A stretch of DNA of 64,000 nt from Stomoxys calcitrans (Eukaryota > Arthropoda > Insecta > Diptera > Muscidae). Position numbers and translations under genes: made by a program. The notes under the pieces were generated by a model, which was given only the letters and a program-made list of their open reading frames with translations, was not told the DNA's origin and did not search any database. The DNA is taken from positions 127,625,736 through 127,689,735 of the forward strand of contig NC_081553.1 in the NCBI RefSeq assembly GCF_963082655.1, in the 5' to 3' direction. Below, in pieces: positions 35,145 to 45,989 of the stretch (positions within the stretch are counted from its first letter, which is position 1; each line of letters begins with the position of its first letter).

Positions 35145-35450
35145 TCTATACCCACCACAGAAGGATGGAGATATCTTCATTTTGTCATTCAGTTTGCAAC
35201 ACATCGAAATATCCATTTCCGACGCTATAAAGTATATATATTCTTGATCAGCTTAAAAATCTAAGACGATCTAGACATGTCCGTCCGTCTGCCTGTTGAA
35301 ATCACGCTACAGTCTTTAAACATAGAGATATTGTGCTGAAACTTTGCACAGCTTCTTTATTTGTTCATAAGCAGGATAAGTTCGAAGATGGGCTATATCG
35401 GACTATATCTTGATATAGCCCCCATATAGACCGATCCTTCGATTTAGGGT
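35145..35450 (+). mobile_element. HINE family B, 5' end only
   Basis: It has tctatacccaccacagaagg, 'tcagtttgcaacacatcgaa', core (agtatatatattcttgatca), a short microsatellite and 'cacgctacagtctttaaaca'. It is cut after the first unit start by a family C 5' end. Confidence 0.82.
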
Positions 35451-35588
35451 TCTGTTTTTACACCCTACCATGAATGACAGGGTATTATAACTTAGTGAAT
35501 TAGTTTGTAACACCTAAAAGGAAGAGAGATAGACCCATTGGTAAGTATACCGATCAACTCAGAATCACTTTCTGATTCGATTTAGCTA

Positions 35589-35638
35589 TGTCTGTCGGTC
35601 TGTCTGTCTGTCCGTCTGTCTGTCTGTTCGTCTCTCCG
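35589..35638. repeat. GTCT/GTCC microsatellite in a HINE
   Basis: About a dozen GTCY units (tctgtcggtctgtctgtctg and on). The same motif lies at the matching position in almost every HINE here, and mini-me elements are known to seed such arrays. Confidence 0.88.
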
Positions 35639-36511
35639 TGTTAACTTGTGTACAAACTACAGGTCGCAGTTTTCATCCGATCGTCTTCAAATTTGGTATG
35701 GGCATATCTTTTGCCTTATAGACGAAGTGCATTGAAATTGGAAAAAATCGGTTCAGATTTGGATATAGCTCCCATATATATGTTCGTCCGATTTGCAGTA
35801 ATACTGCAATAAAATTGTCATTTGTTAACCGATTTTCTCGAAATTTGGCAAAAAGGATTTTCTTATGACTCCCGACATTTGGGGTGAATTTCTTAGAAAT
35901 CGGTTCAAACTGAAACCACTGCAAGCGCATTTATTGATCAATCTTCCTAAAATTTTGTACAACGCTTTCTTCGATGACATCCACAACGTCTATACAGTTT
36001 GCACGAAATAGGTTCAGATTTAGACATAGCTCCCACATATATATGCAATCCCACATATTGCAATCAAATGGTCATTGTTTTAATTTTCTCTTGACTCTCG
36101 ACATTATAGATGAATTTCATAGAAATTGGTTCATATTTAGATAAGCTGTCATATATGTATATATCGCCCGATTTTCACTTCTAGGGCCTTTGCAATCGCA
36201 TTTTTTCCCCAATCTTGCCAAAATTTTGCACAACGCTTTTCTCAATGAGTACCACATTATCTGAGAAGTTTGCTCGAAATCAGTTTATATTTGGATATAA
36301 CTACCATATATATGTTCGTCAAATTTTGGGTAATTTGGAATAATGTTGTCATTTGTAAACCGTAGTTATTATAGTTTGAACATATTTGCTCCAAAAGTGA
36401 TACGGATTGTTTAACAACCCATTTGAAAACATCCGGCGAGGTCCATCAAAATTGTTTCAGAATTAGACATAACTCCCACTTTGTACCTATAGGGTAGGTT
36501 TAGGGTATTAT

Positions 36512-36533
36512 AAAGTCGGCACCGCCCGACTTT
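36512..36533 (+). other. HINE family C 3'-terminal hairpin
   Basis: AAAGTCGG, six-base spacer CACCGC, CCGACTTT: a perfect eight-base stem about 18 bp from the element's 3' end. It occupies the place of the TTCGGCC palindrome of families A and B but with a different sequence. Confidence 0.85.
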
Positions 36534-36663
36534 TGCCTTTCCTTACTGTTTTTTTCCATTTAATACTTGTACTAAGTTTAGTTTAAGTTGTATATGTCTC
36601 CGAATTTAAAAATCCTGCACTTTAATTTATAAGATATTTGTCTTGTTGTGTAAGATAAAAAAA

Positions 36664-38107
36664 ACAAATAAAAAGGCGTTAAGTTCGGCCGGGCCGAACT
36701 TTGGATACCCACCACCTTGGGTATATATGTAAACCACCTTTCATCAAAATTCGGTGAAAATTTCATACCTTATGTCCCATATCAGTTATATCAAAATATG
36801 TTCCGAATTGGACCAAATACTAATAAGTACAGTAGCTATATCCAACAATTAACCGATCTGAACCATATACGACACGGATGTCGAAAAGCCTAACATTTGT
36901 CACTGTATCAAATTTCAGTGAAATCGGATTATAAATGCGCCTTTTATAGGGCCAAGACTTTCAATCAAGATATCGGTCTACATGGCAGCTATATCTAAAT
37001 CTGGACCGATTAGAATGTCGAAGGTCCTAACACAAAGCACTGTCTCAAATTTCACCGACATCGGACAATAAATGCGTCTTTTATGGCCCCAAAACCTTAA
37101 ACCTAGATAACGGTCTATATGGCATCTACATCCAAATCTGGCCCGATCTGTGCGATATTGCAGAAGTTTGTCAAAGGGCTTAACGAAACTCACTGTCTTA
37201 AATTTCGGCGACATCGGACAATAAATGAGCATTTTATGGGCGCAAAACCTTAAATCAAGGAATCGGTCTATATGGCAGCTATATCCAAATCTGAACCGAT
37301 CTGGGCCAAATTGAAGAACGATGTCGAAGGGCCTAACACAACTCACAGTCCCAAACTTCAGCAAAATCGGATAATAATGTGGCTTTTATGAACCTAAGAC
37401 CCGAAATCGGAGGATCGGTCTATATGGCAGCTATATCCAAATCTGGGCCGATCTGGGACAAATTGACGAAGGATCTTGAGTGGCCTAAGATAACTCTCTG
37501 TCCTAAATTTCAGCAAAATCGGATAATAAATGTGGCTGTTAATGGGCCTTAAACCCTAAATTGGCGGATCGGTCTATATGGCAGCTATATCGAAATCTTA
37601 ACCGATCTAAGCCAAATTGAAGAAGGACTTCGTGTGGTCTAACATAACTCTCTGTCCCAAATTTCAGCAAAATTGGATTATAAATGTGGATTTTATGGGC
37701 CTTAGACCCTAAATTGGCCGATCGGTCTATATGGCAGCTATATCGAAATCTGGACCGATCTGGTCCATAACTTAACTCACTGTCCCAAAATTTCAGCAAA
37801 ATCGGATAATAAATGTGGCTTTTGTGGACCTAAGACCCTAAATCGGCCGATCGGTCTATATGGGGGCTATATGAAGATATAGTCCGATATAGCCCATCTT
37901 CGAACTTAACCTGCTTATGGACAAAAAAAAAGGATCTGTGACTGTAACGTGATTTCAACAGACAGACGGACGGACATGTCTAGATCGTCTTAGATTTTTA
38001 CACTGATCAAGAATATATATACTTTATAGGGTCGGAAATAGATATTTCGATGTGTTGCAAACGGAATGACAAAATGAATATACCCCCATCCTTCGGTGGT
38101 GGGTATA
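36664..38107 (-). mobile_element. HINE family B, full length (~1.44 kb)
   Basis: It has acaaataaaaaggcgttaag, the perfect palindrome ttcggccgggccgaa, ggatacccaccacc, about eight units, 'gactgtaacgtgatttcaac', GACAGACGGACGGAC microsatellite, core near 38010 and tcggtggtgggtataacaat. Both ends are intact. Confidence 0.9.
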
Positions 38108-39603
38108 ACAATAAATAAACTTTCTGTCTGGTTTCAACTCGTCTACAAAGGCCATCTTTATGCAGCCTTCACTTCACACATTGGGTTAGTTATCGGTTTC
38201 ATGAATATGGTGCCATTAGCTTAAAATGTGTCCTTCGTTATATAACGCTTAATGCGTACTTCTTCGAATTCGAATTCCAACCCTTTGGAATTTCAATCAG
38301 TTTGTCCCGACTGATCCTTGTATTCTGGTAGAGATGGTCTATTCCCTCCTTGTATTCATCTTTAACTTGTACGGTTATGACTAGATCGGTGAATTTACAT
38401 ACACCCTTTCATGCGTGTATATACCGCTCCGGCTATAGCTAGAACGGCCATAAGAGCATAGCAAGTTCATAATTAAATAGTATTGGAAATATTTCAATGA
38501 TGGTTGATGTCAGCATTTTTATACAGAATTTTTACTTTTTATAGTGTGGTTTGATAGCATAACTGCATTTTTCTTGGGATACACTCAAACTGAACATCCC
38601 CGGAGTTTGAAAAGTTCACCGTGTTCAACCAGCGGGTGTATAGTTCATTACGTAAGTCAATTGGTTTGTGGGTCAATCGTAAAATTACATAAAATAATAT
38701 TGTGTTTTCCTTCTTTCGCAAAAGAGCCGAGGCCACAACTACAGCCACACAAGAGGAATGAGGCATGGCAAATTGTTTATTTTCTCCATTTGTTTTCCAT
38801 TTCGCTGTTATCTTTGTTTTAAAATCTATATGATTATATTATGGCCGGCCCTTGCTCAACAGCAGGCAAGGCCAACGGCAGCAGCATCAGCATCAATATT
38901 TGTTTGTTATCGGACCCTCACCCGAACCGCAGGAAGGCGGACTACCAGATCCCCAGTCAGCCAGTCAATCATTTTTTACATTTCCATACTGTGCTAGCAA
39001 TTGACCCTTCAATTTCTTCCACATTGTTGGGAAATCCTTTTTTTTTTTTCTACTTTTATTCTCATTGATAAATCATAAATATGTATAATCCTTAATTAAA
39101 ATTGAAAAATCCCGTTTGGTTATTCCGTTTTGGGGTTCAGCGAATGCTATCACCTTGCTCGAAGGATACAATTCTTGAAGTACAATATCGAAATCAAAGC
39201 GGTAACTTAACGAAACAAATAACGAACGGAATAAATATTCTGCTGTATGCCAAATCAATTGTGTAAATAATTTAATTACATATTTTTATGTTTGGTTTCT
39301 TGCTTTGGGAGTTTATGCCGACGTTAATTGAAGTTGGCTTCTTGCCTTCCACAATTATCAAAGATTAAAAGCATTCCAAGAGAAATGCATATCTTACGAG
39401 ATGATTGGACGCTCTCGAAAACCCCAATTAGAGCAAAGGAAAAAAACCTCTTTGGTCTGACGGTCAAGTTCTCTGCAACCTATCGCAGCACGCAATTTGG
39501 AATATGTTAGCCCGTAAAGTTCAAAAAGCTTAGAAAATAAACTGTATTTTTCAGACATAACAGGAATAAGTTCAAAGTGTGCTTCGTATCTTCTTCTTAT
39601 ATA
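38108..39603. other. Unique stretch, no gene seen
   Basis: Open frames overlap on both strands (38539-38822, 38758-39068) but none shows a recognisable domain or convincing codon pattern. Contains a 10-T run near 39040. Probably intronic or intergenic. Confidence 0.5.
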
Positions 39604-40638
39604 TAATAAGTAAAAAGGCGTTAAGTCTCGGGCCGTACTTTGGATACCCACCACCTCGGGTATATATGTTAACCCACCTTTCGTCAAAATCGGGTGAAAA
39701 ATGCATATCTTATACCAATATGTTCCGATTTGGACCAAGTATTATAAGTAAAAATATTGGTCTTTTAAGTAGCTATATCTAAAAATAAGCCAAACTGAAC
39801 CATTTATGACACGGATGTCGAAAAACCTAACATAAGGCGCAGGGTCAAATTTCAGTGAAATCGGATTATAAATGGGGCCAAGGCTTAAAATCGAGATATC
39901 GGTCTATATGGCAGCTATATCCAAATATGGACCAATTTGGGAAAAGTTTCAGTATAATGTCAAAGAGCCTAACCCAACTCACTGTCCCAAATTTCGGCCA
40001 CATTGGACAATAGATGCGCTTTTTATGGCCCCAAAACCTTAAACAGAGATCGGTCTATATGGCAGCTATATCCAAATCTGGACCGATCTGAGCCAAATTG
40101 AAAAAGGATGTCGAAGGGCATTACACAACTCACTGTCCCAAATTTCAGCAAAATCGGATAATAAATGTGGCTTTTATGGGCTTAAGACCTTAAATCGAGA
40201 GACTCGGTCTATATGGCAGCTGTATCCAAATATGAACCGATCTGGCCAAATTGAAGAAGGATGTCGAAGGGCCCAACACAACTCACTGTCCTAAATTTCA
40301 GCACAAAATCGGATAATAAATGTGGCTAAGACCCTAAATCGGCGGATCGGTCTATATGGGGGATATATCAAGACATAGTCCGATATAGCCCATCTTCGAA
40401 CTTAACCTGATTTTGGACAAGAAAATAATCTGTGCAAAATTTCAGCACAATATCTCTATTTTTAAAGACTGTAGCGTGATTTTCAATAGACAGACGGACG
40501 GGCATGTCTAGATCGTCTTAGATTTTTACGCTGATCAATATATATTGTATATACTTTATAGGGTCGGAAATTGATATTTCGATGTGTTGCAAAAGGAATG
40601 AAAAATGAATATACCCCCATCCTTCGGCGGTGGGTATA
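39604..40638 (-). mobile_element. HINE family B, near full (~1.03 kb)
   Basis: It has ataagtaaaaaggcgttaag with a shortened palindrome (ctcgggccg), ggatacccaccacctcgggt, five units, 'gactgtagcgtgattttcaa', short microsatellite, core and tcggcggtgggtataaaaat. A Helitron starts at its very end. Confidence 0.86.
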
Positions 40639-41963
40639 AAAATCCATTTGTGTTTGTTTGTCGGTTTGTTTGTTTAGACTCAAAAACGACTGAAACGATT
40701 TTCTTGAAATTTTCACAGATGGTGCATTATGGACCCGTGGTGAAAATAGGATACTACATTTTTTGATACGCCAGATCTCGGAGATAGGTGGTGCGATTTA
40801 AGCGAAATTTTGTGTGATCTCTTACAGTAATCTAAAAACAAAAAATTTGGTATACAAATTCCGGAAGGGGTACCTAAGGGAGATGCCCCACCCCAAAACC
40901 AACCAAATACATATATAGACCAATCACGACAATATGTTACTCAAATGAAAGGTATTCACGATAAGAAAACATATCTGATATCCAATATTCGGATTAAGTC
41001 TCTGGAAGTCCACCCCTTTCCCCAAAACACCCCCAAACAGGACTTATTTACTCACCAAGGCAATATGGGGCTCTTATAAAAGGTATTTGAGTGTAGAATA
41101 CGAAGGCGACATCCAAATATGGAACCAAGTGTTTGGGGCCGCCCCTCCCAATACACCCTCAAAGAGGACAAATTTATTACCATAGCAATATGGGGCTCAA
41201 ATGAAAGGTCTTTGGAAGTTAAGTACGAATCTGACATCAATATTCGGTAAAAAGTGTCTATGGGTCCACCCCAACCTCATAACACCAACCAAATAGGACG
41301 TATTTGCTGAACATTGCAATATGGGGCTCAAAAAAGGGTTTTAAAAACACGAATCTGCTCTATTTTTTTAGGGCCAAGTCACCGAGTGGCCGCTGCTTCA
41401 ACTAAAACACCCCCCAAACCGGACATGTTTGCAGACTATGGAAATATGAACTCAAATGAAAAGTATTTGGAGTAGTCCACCAATCTGATATTAACATTGG
41501 GGACCAGCAGTCTAGGAGACGTTCCACCCCATTACAAATAGGACATATTTGATTATCCATAACAATTTGGGTCTTAAAGATAGTGGAGTTTGATATATGA
41601 TAATTCAGAGTAGAACTGATCTATTGCTGATATATTTTCAGTGCTAAGTACTTGGGGACCATCCCACTGCCCAAACACCTCTGAATCGTACATATTTACC
41701 AACCATGTCATATTAAAGGTATTGGGAGTAGAGCACGAAATTGATAGCCACCAACTTGCTGGGTGTCTACCACTACCACCAAACACCTCACAAGCAGGAA
41801 TTATTTATTGACAACCGAAATATGAGGCTCAAATAAAGGTCTTTTAGAGTAGAATATGAATCTTACTAAAAGCTCTTTTATTGTCGAAAATAAATTTTCA
41901 AAGGATAATTTTGTTCCATAGAAAGAAAGAGAAGGCTTAACGGAGCGGGCCCGGTTCAGCTAG
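40639..41963 (+). mobile_element. Canonical non-autonomous Helitron (3' CTAG end)
   Basis: The 5' part reads 'ccatttgtgtttgtttgtcg' then 'acgattttcttgaaattttc'. Internal repeats contain 'atatggggctcaaatgaaag' type sequence. The 3' end is 'cggagcgggcccggttcagctag' ending at 41963, followed by T. CTAG at the 3' end after a GC-rich hairpin, and insertion next to T, are Helitron rules. No Rep/helicase coding is present. Confidence 0.8.
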
Positions 41964-42397
41964 TATTGGTATTAAGACAATCGCCAAACGGGCAACTTTG
42001 GCATCAGCACAATATATGCAACACGCAAGATATGGTTGGCACTGTACGAAATGATGTCATATTTATCTTGAAAAGTTTGATTGGATGTACACTAGTGTGG
42101 GCCAATTTTTTGGACCCAAAAAAACACTTTCTATCATATTCTTTGAAGAAGGGACTAAATATTGTGACATTATAAATGCTATATGGTTCCCAAATAAACT
42201 TCGTATGTTATATTTAGGAAATTTTGGATATAGTTTAATAAAGAGTTTATCTTCACCTATGGCGTACGGAAATACGTCCGAAACGTCTCAAAATAAAACA
42301 GTAAATACAACAAGAGGATGAAAAAATAAATTAAGTGCTTAACTTGAGTGTTGCGATAGAGTTTTGAAACTTCACACATAGCAGGAACAATCTAAAA
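41964..42397. other. Unique stretch, no gene seen
   Basis: Short open frames (41966-42175, 42085-42321) overlap in different frames and carry no recognised domain. Confidence 0.4.
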
Positions 42398-42736
42398 CAA
42401 GTGAAAAGGCAGGCCGGCCCGAACTTTGGATACCCACCACATCGGGTATATATGTAAACCCCCTTTCGACACAATACGGTGAAAATTGGATAACTTATGC
42501 AACCAAATTCGGCGCGGACATTAAATGGTCTAATAAATATAAGTCACCGTTGAATTTTGTATTTCAAATTTCAACAAAATCGGCCAATAAATAAAGCTTC
42601 TATGAGCTTCAGACCCTTAATAAGCATATCGGTCTGTAAGGCAGCTATATCTAAATAGAGTCCGATCTTTACCATATTTGGGTCAGATGGCTGGTGGCCT
42701 AAAACTACTCATTGTTTCAAATTTCAGCAAAATCTA
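42398..42736 (-). mobile_element. HINE family B, 3' part joined to family A
   Basis: It has aaacaagtgaaaaggcaggc with a damaged palindrome (ggccggcccgaac), ggatacccaccacatcggg, and then the same sequence as 1218-1446 up to 'aatctaataaa'. Family A begins at 42737, at exactly the same base as in the 1.4-kb copy. Confidence 0.82.
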
Positions 42737-43208
42737 ATAAAACAAGTAAAAGCGTGCTAAGTTCGGCCGGGCCGGATCTTATATACCCTCCACCATGGAC
42801 CGCATTTGTCGAGTTTTTTTTCCCGACATCTCTTCTTAGGCAAAAAAGGATATAAGAAAAGATTTGCTCTACTATTTGAGCGATATCAAGATTTGGTCCG
42901 GTTTGGACCACAATTAAATTATATGTTGAAGACCTGTGTAAAATGTCAGCTAATTCGAATAAGAATTGCGCCCTTTGAGGGCTCAAGAAGTAAAATAGAG
43001 AGATCGATTTATATGGGAGCTGTATCAGGCTATAGACCGATTCAGACCATAATAAACACATATATTGATGGTTATGAGAGGATCCGTCGTAAAAAATTTC
43101 AGGCAAATCGGATTATAATTGCGACCTCCAGAGGCTCAAGAAGTCAAGTCCCCAGATCTGTTTACATTACAATGATCAAGAATATATATACTGTATGGGG
43201 TTTAGACG
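42737..43208 (-). mobile_element. HINE family A, 3' end and first units, then core scrap
   Basis: It has acaagtaaaagcgtgctaag, palindrome ttcggccgggccgga, ccctccaccatggac and two units. After 'gtttacattac' comes a piece of core ('gatcaagaatatatatactg'), so a stretch between is deleted. A Helitron fragment follows at about 43209. Confidence 0.82.
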
Positions 43209-44160
43209 AAAGGACTCTTTCACTGACCATGGTAAAATGGGGCTTAAATAGAAGGTATTTGAGTGTAGAATTAGAATCTGATATCAAAATATGCGACCAA
43301 GTGTTTGGGAGGACGCCTCTCCCCAAAAATCTCCCCCAATGGGGACAAATTTACGACCATAGCAATGTGGGGCTCAAATGAAAGGTCTTTGGGAGTAAAG
43401 CACGAATCTGATATCAATATTCGGGAAAAGTGTTTATGGGACTTAAATGAAAGGTATTGGGTGGTCGAGCAAGAATTGATACCCATTTTCGGGAACAATT
43501 TTCTGGGGGTCTGCCCTTTTCCCAAAATACCCCACAAACAGCAATTTTTTACTAACCATCGCAATATGGGGCTCAAAAAAAGGTATTTGGGAGTAGAATA
43601 AGAATTTGATATCCAAATGTAGGACGATGTATTTAGGGCATCACCCCTTTCCCAAAAACACCCCCAAAGGGAAAAAATATTTCGACCATGTCAATATGTG
43701 GCTCAAATCAAAGGTATTTGAGATTAGAAAACGAATTTGATAACCTATTTTGAGGCCATGTGTTTGGGAGACGCCTCATCCTGTAAACTCTTCTTCAGCC
43801 AATGGCAATATGGGGTTTAAATAAAAGGTATTTGAGACAAGAGCACGATGCTGATATATTTTCAGGGCCAAGTATCTGGGGGACCACCTCTCCCCCGAAA
43901 ACACCACTAAATCAGACATCATAAGAATTTAAGTTTGGAGTACACCTTACATCCAAACTTAAATTTGTAGACCAATAAAGATCATATGGGATTCACATAA
44001 AGGCACTTATATTGTTAAACTGGTAGTCAAGCGATATACTACTTTCGTAACATGGTATTTCAATAAAAGATCTTTAATTGTCGAAAATAAATATTCCAAG
44101 TAAACTTTTGTTCCATATAAAGTAAAAGAAGGCGCAGCGGAGCGAGCCCGGGTCAGCTAG
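43209..44160 (+). mobile_element. Helitron fragment, ~130-bp internal repeats, 3' CTAG end
   Basis: Repeats of 'atggggcttaaatagaaggt' type; consecutive copies of the ggggct motif at 43239 and 43369 are 130 bp apart. The 3' end is 'gcggagcgagcccgggtcagctag', ending at 44160 and followed by T. The 5' end is missing. It sits between two family A core fragments facing opposite ways. Confidence 0.8.
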
Positions 44161-44161
44161 T

Positions 44162-44812
44162 AAAGTATATATATTCTTGATCATCGTGGCATTTTAAGTC
44201 GCACTAGCCATGTCCGTCAGTCTATCCATCCGCCTGTCTGTCGAAAGCACGCTAACTTTTGAAGGAGTAAAGCTAGCCACTTGAAATTTAGCACATATAC
44301 TTCTTATTAGTGTAGGTCGGTTGGGATTGTAAATGGCCCAAATCGGTCTATGTTTTGATAAAGCTGCCAAATAAACCGATCATGGGTCTTGACTTGACAC
44401 GTAGTTTTGATATCACTTCCAACAATTGTGCGAAGTATGGTTCATATCAGTTCATAACTTGATATAACTGCCATATAAACCGATCTTGGGTCTTGACTTC
44501 TTGAGCTTTTTGAAGGCGTAATTCTTATCCGATTTAGCTGTAATTTTGCACGTCGTGATTTGGTACCATATTCCAATATTTGCGCGAAGAATGAACTTTA
44601 ATCAAATATACTTTTTTACACTTTATTTCTAAAGCAACCAATTCTCATCCAATTCTCATCTACAAAGACCAATTCTCATCCGATTTAGCAAAATTTTTTT
44701 ACAACATCTTCTCCTATGGCCTTCAACATACAACTATATAAACCGATCTCACGATTTTGCTTCTTGAGCCCCTGCAAGGCGCAATTCTTATACGAGTGGA
44801 CTGAAATATTAC
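44162..44812 (+). mobile_element. HINE family A fragment starting in mid-core
   Basis: It starts 'aaagtatatatattcttgat' straight after the Helitron CTAG-T, then has a short GTCY run and 'cgaaagcacgctaacttttg'. Units are broken near 44587-44640 by a mariner MITE scrap, and continue to about 44812. Confidence 0.78.
44587..44632. mobile_element. Scrap of the mariner MITE interior
   Basis: 'gaatgaactttaatcaaata' and the following 'tacttttttacactttattt' match the interior of the 33362-33521 MITE nearly exactly, without TIRs. Confidence 0.75.
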
Positions 44813-44814
44813 CT

Positions 44815-45003
44815 TCCTTTTTTTAAAGTCGACAAATACCAAATATAAAAGGAAGCGCCATTCGGCATATTGTTCCAGTATTATTCGCAGAGTATTATCC
44901 TGGTCAACACAATTTCGGTGCGGATGAAATCTTGCCTTTTCATCTCGAAGCGATCGCTCAACAACTTGAATTCTGTTACTAATAAGGGTTGCTTCTAAAC
45001 TCA
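44815..45003 (-). pseudogene. Non-LTR RT fragment (box with HRNCVDQ...VDFKK)
   Basis: Translation includes EKARFHPHRNCVDQDNTLRI, then EQYAEWRFLLYLVFVDFKK. This is the RT region read FRPHRSCxDQxxTLRxIxEQ...LYxxFVDFxKAFDS in a common animal LINE group; the box aspartate is kept. It ends where the HINE begins. With 45440-45725 it forms one LINE split by a SINE. Confidence 0.75.
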
Positions 45004-45429
45004 CAAAATTTCCCATGAACATTCCATTTAGGAATTGGACATACTTCTCTCATATCAATGAGGGCAGTCCAATTATAGTTAAAGCTCAATGATAAGGGGC
45101 CTGCTTTTTTATGACGAGTCCGAACGGCACGCCGCATAACGATACCACTTGGTAAAGAAGTCTTAACATCGACAGAGTGCCTCACAAAAGCAGCTAGCAT
45201 TACTAGGGGATGTTAGATTTGGTTAGGTAAGAGTGGCAGTCTTTACAGACTCACTTACTTACAGAAAGTTTTCAATCCATTGTGATACCACAGTAGCGAC
45301 AGACGAAGGCTTCCGGCGGGAATCGAACCCACGATTCCTGCACTGGTAATCCAAGCACTTTAACAACTTGGCTACCGGGACGCCCTACAAAAGGGATAAA
45401 TATCGCTGAAAATTTTTCTGGTGTTCACT
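45004..45429 (-). mobile_element. SINE family 1 interrupted by SINE family 2
   Basis: Tail part at 45004-45210 ('cccatgaacattccatttag', 'tatgacgagtccgaacggca'). Head-side part at 45385-45429 ('tatcgctgaaaatttttctg', 'gtgttcac'). Between them lies a SINE 2 copy. The tRNA-like head itself is lost on the 45429 side. Confidence 0.75.
45211..45384 (-). mobile_element. tRNA-derived SINE (family 2), full
   Basis: On the minus strand the head is ggcgtcccggtagccaagtt, box B 'gggttcgattcccgcc', body 'gtggtatcacaatggattga', then 'tgagtctgtaaagactgcca' and tail 'cttacctaaccaaatc'. Complete and nested in a SINE 1 copy. Confidence 0.85.
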
Positions 45430-45439
45430 AGGTTTGCTA

Positions 45440-45725
45440 GGTATGTTATACCCCTCCAATTATTGTCGTCTGTGAGGTAAACTTTTGGGGGTGTATCTCT
45501 ATTATTATCCCCTCCGTCCACTCCGATGATAGCTGTTCTGAGCTCTAAACTGCAGTCTTGTACGGAGGTATAATTTCGGCAAAAATCGCTGGTTTGGTTT
45601 GAAGAATTTCGGCTACTATTCCATCTCTAGCCTGGTGCTTTGTTTTTCCCTAATGTCATTATTTCTTCGGATATATCTTCCATTATTGGAGGGTCCTCAT
45701 TTATATCATTTATTGTTTGTGCAGG
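45440..45725 (-). pseudogene. Non-LTR RT N-terminal fragment (NKAPG motif)
   Basis: Translation from 45725 down reads TINDINEDPPIMEDISEEIM, then LGKNKAPG followed by a stop, and after a shift GIVAEILQT. The K.NKAPG.DGI.AE.L motif marks the beginning of LINE RT domains. Same strand and order as the piece at 44815-45003. Confidence 0.65.
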
Positions 45726-45726
45726 A

Positions 45727-45812
45727 GGGTAACCGTAGCGCAGAGGTTAGCATGTCCACCTATGACGCTGAACGCCTGAGTTCGAATCCTGGAGAGACCA
45801 TCAGAAACAAGT
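45727..45812 (+). mobile_element. SINE family 1 head, cut by a HINE
   Basis: Head 'gtaaccgtagcgcagaggtt', with 'cctatgacgctgaacgcctg' and intact box B 'gagttcgaatcctgg', to 'accatcagaa'. A family B palindrome end follows at once. Confidence 0.82.
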
Positions 45813-45989
45813 CAAAAGGCGTTAAGTTCGGCTGGGCCGAACTATGGATACCCATCACCTCGGGTATAATATGTAAACCACCTTTCGTGAAAATCCGGCT
45901 CAAAAATGCATACCTTATGCCACATAGCAGCTATATCGAAATATGTTCCGATTTGAACCAAATACTAATAAGTACACGTCATTGTTCAA
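45813..45989 (-). mobile_element. HINE family B, 3' end only
   Basis: It has acaagtcaaaaggcgttaag, palindrome ttcggctgggccgaa, ggatacccatcacctcgggt. It is truncated after ~175 bp, where a Helitron begins with TC at 45990. Confidence 0.82.

Larger units (their letters stand above)
35451..36551 (+). mobile_element. HINE family C, full length (~1.1 kb), best C copy
   Basis: It has tttttacaccctaccatgaa, 'cttagtgaattagtttgtaa' and the microsatellite at 35589-35638. Units follow, then 'ggtaggtttagggtattata', the palindrome at 36512-36533 and terminus ttgcctttccttactgtttt. It has both ends. Confidence 0.88.

Noticed and set aside
38539..39068. Overlapping open frames on both strands as a gene
   Set aside because: No domain, no splice-linked neighbours and similar openness on both strands.
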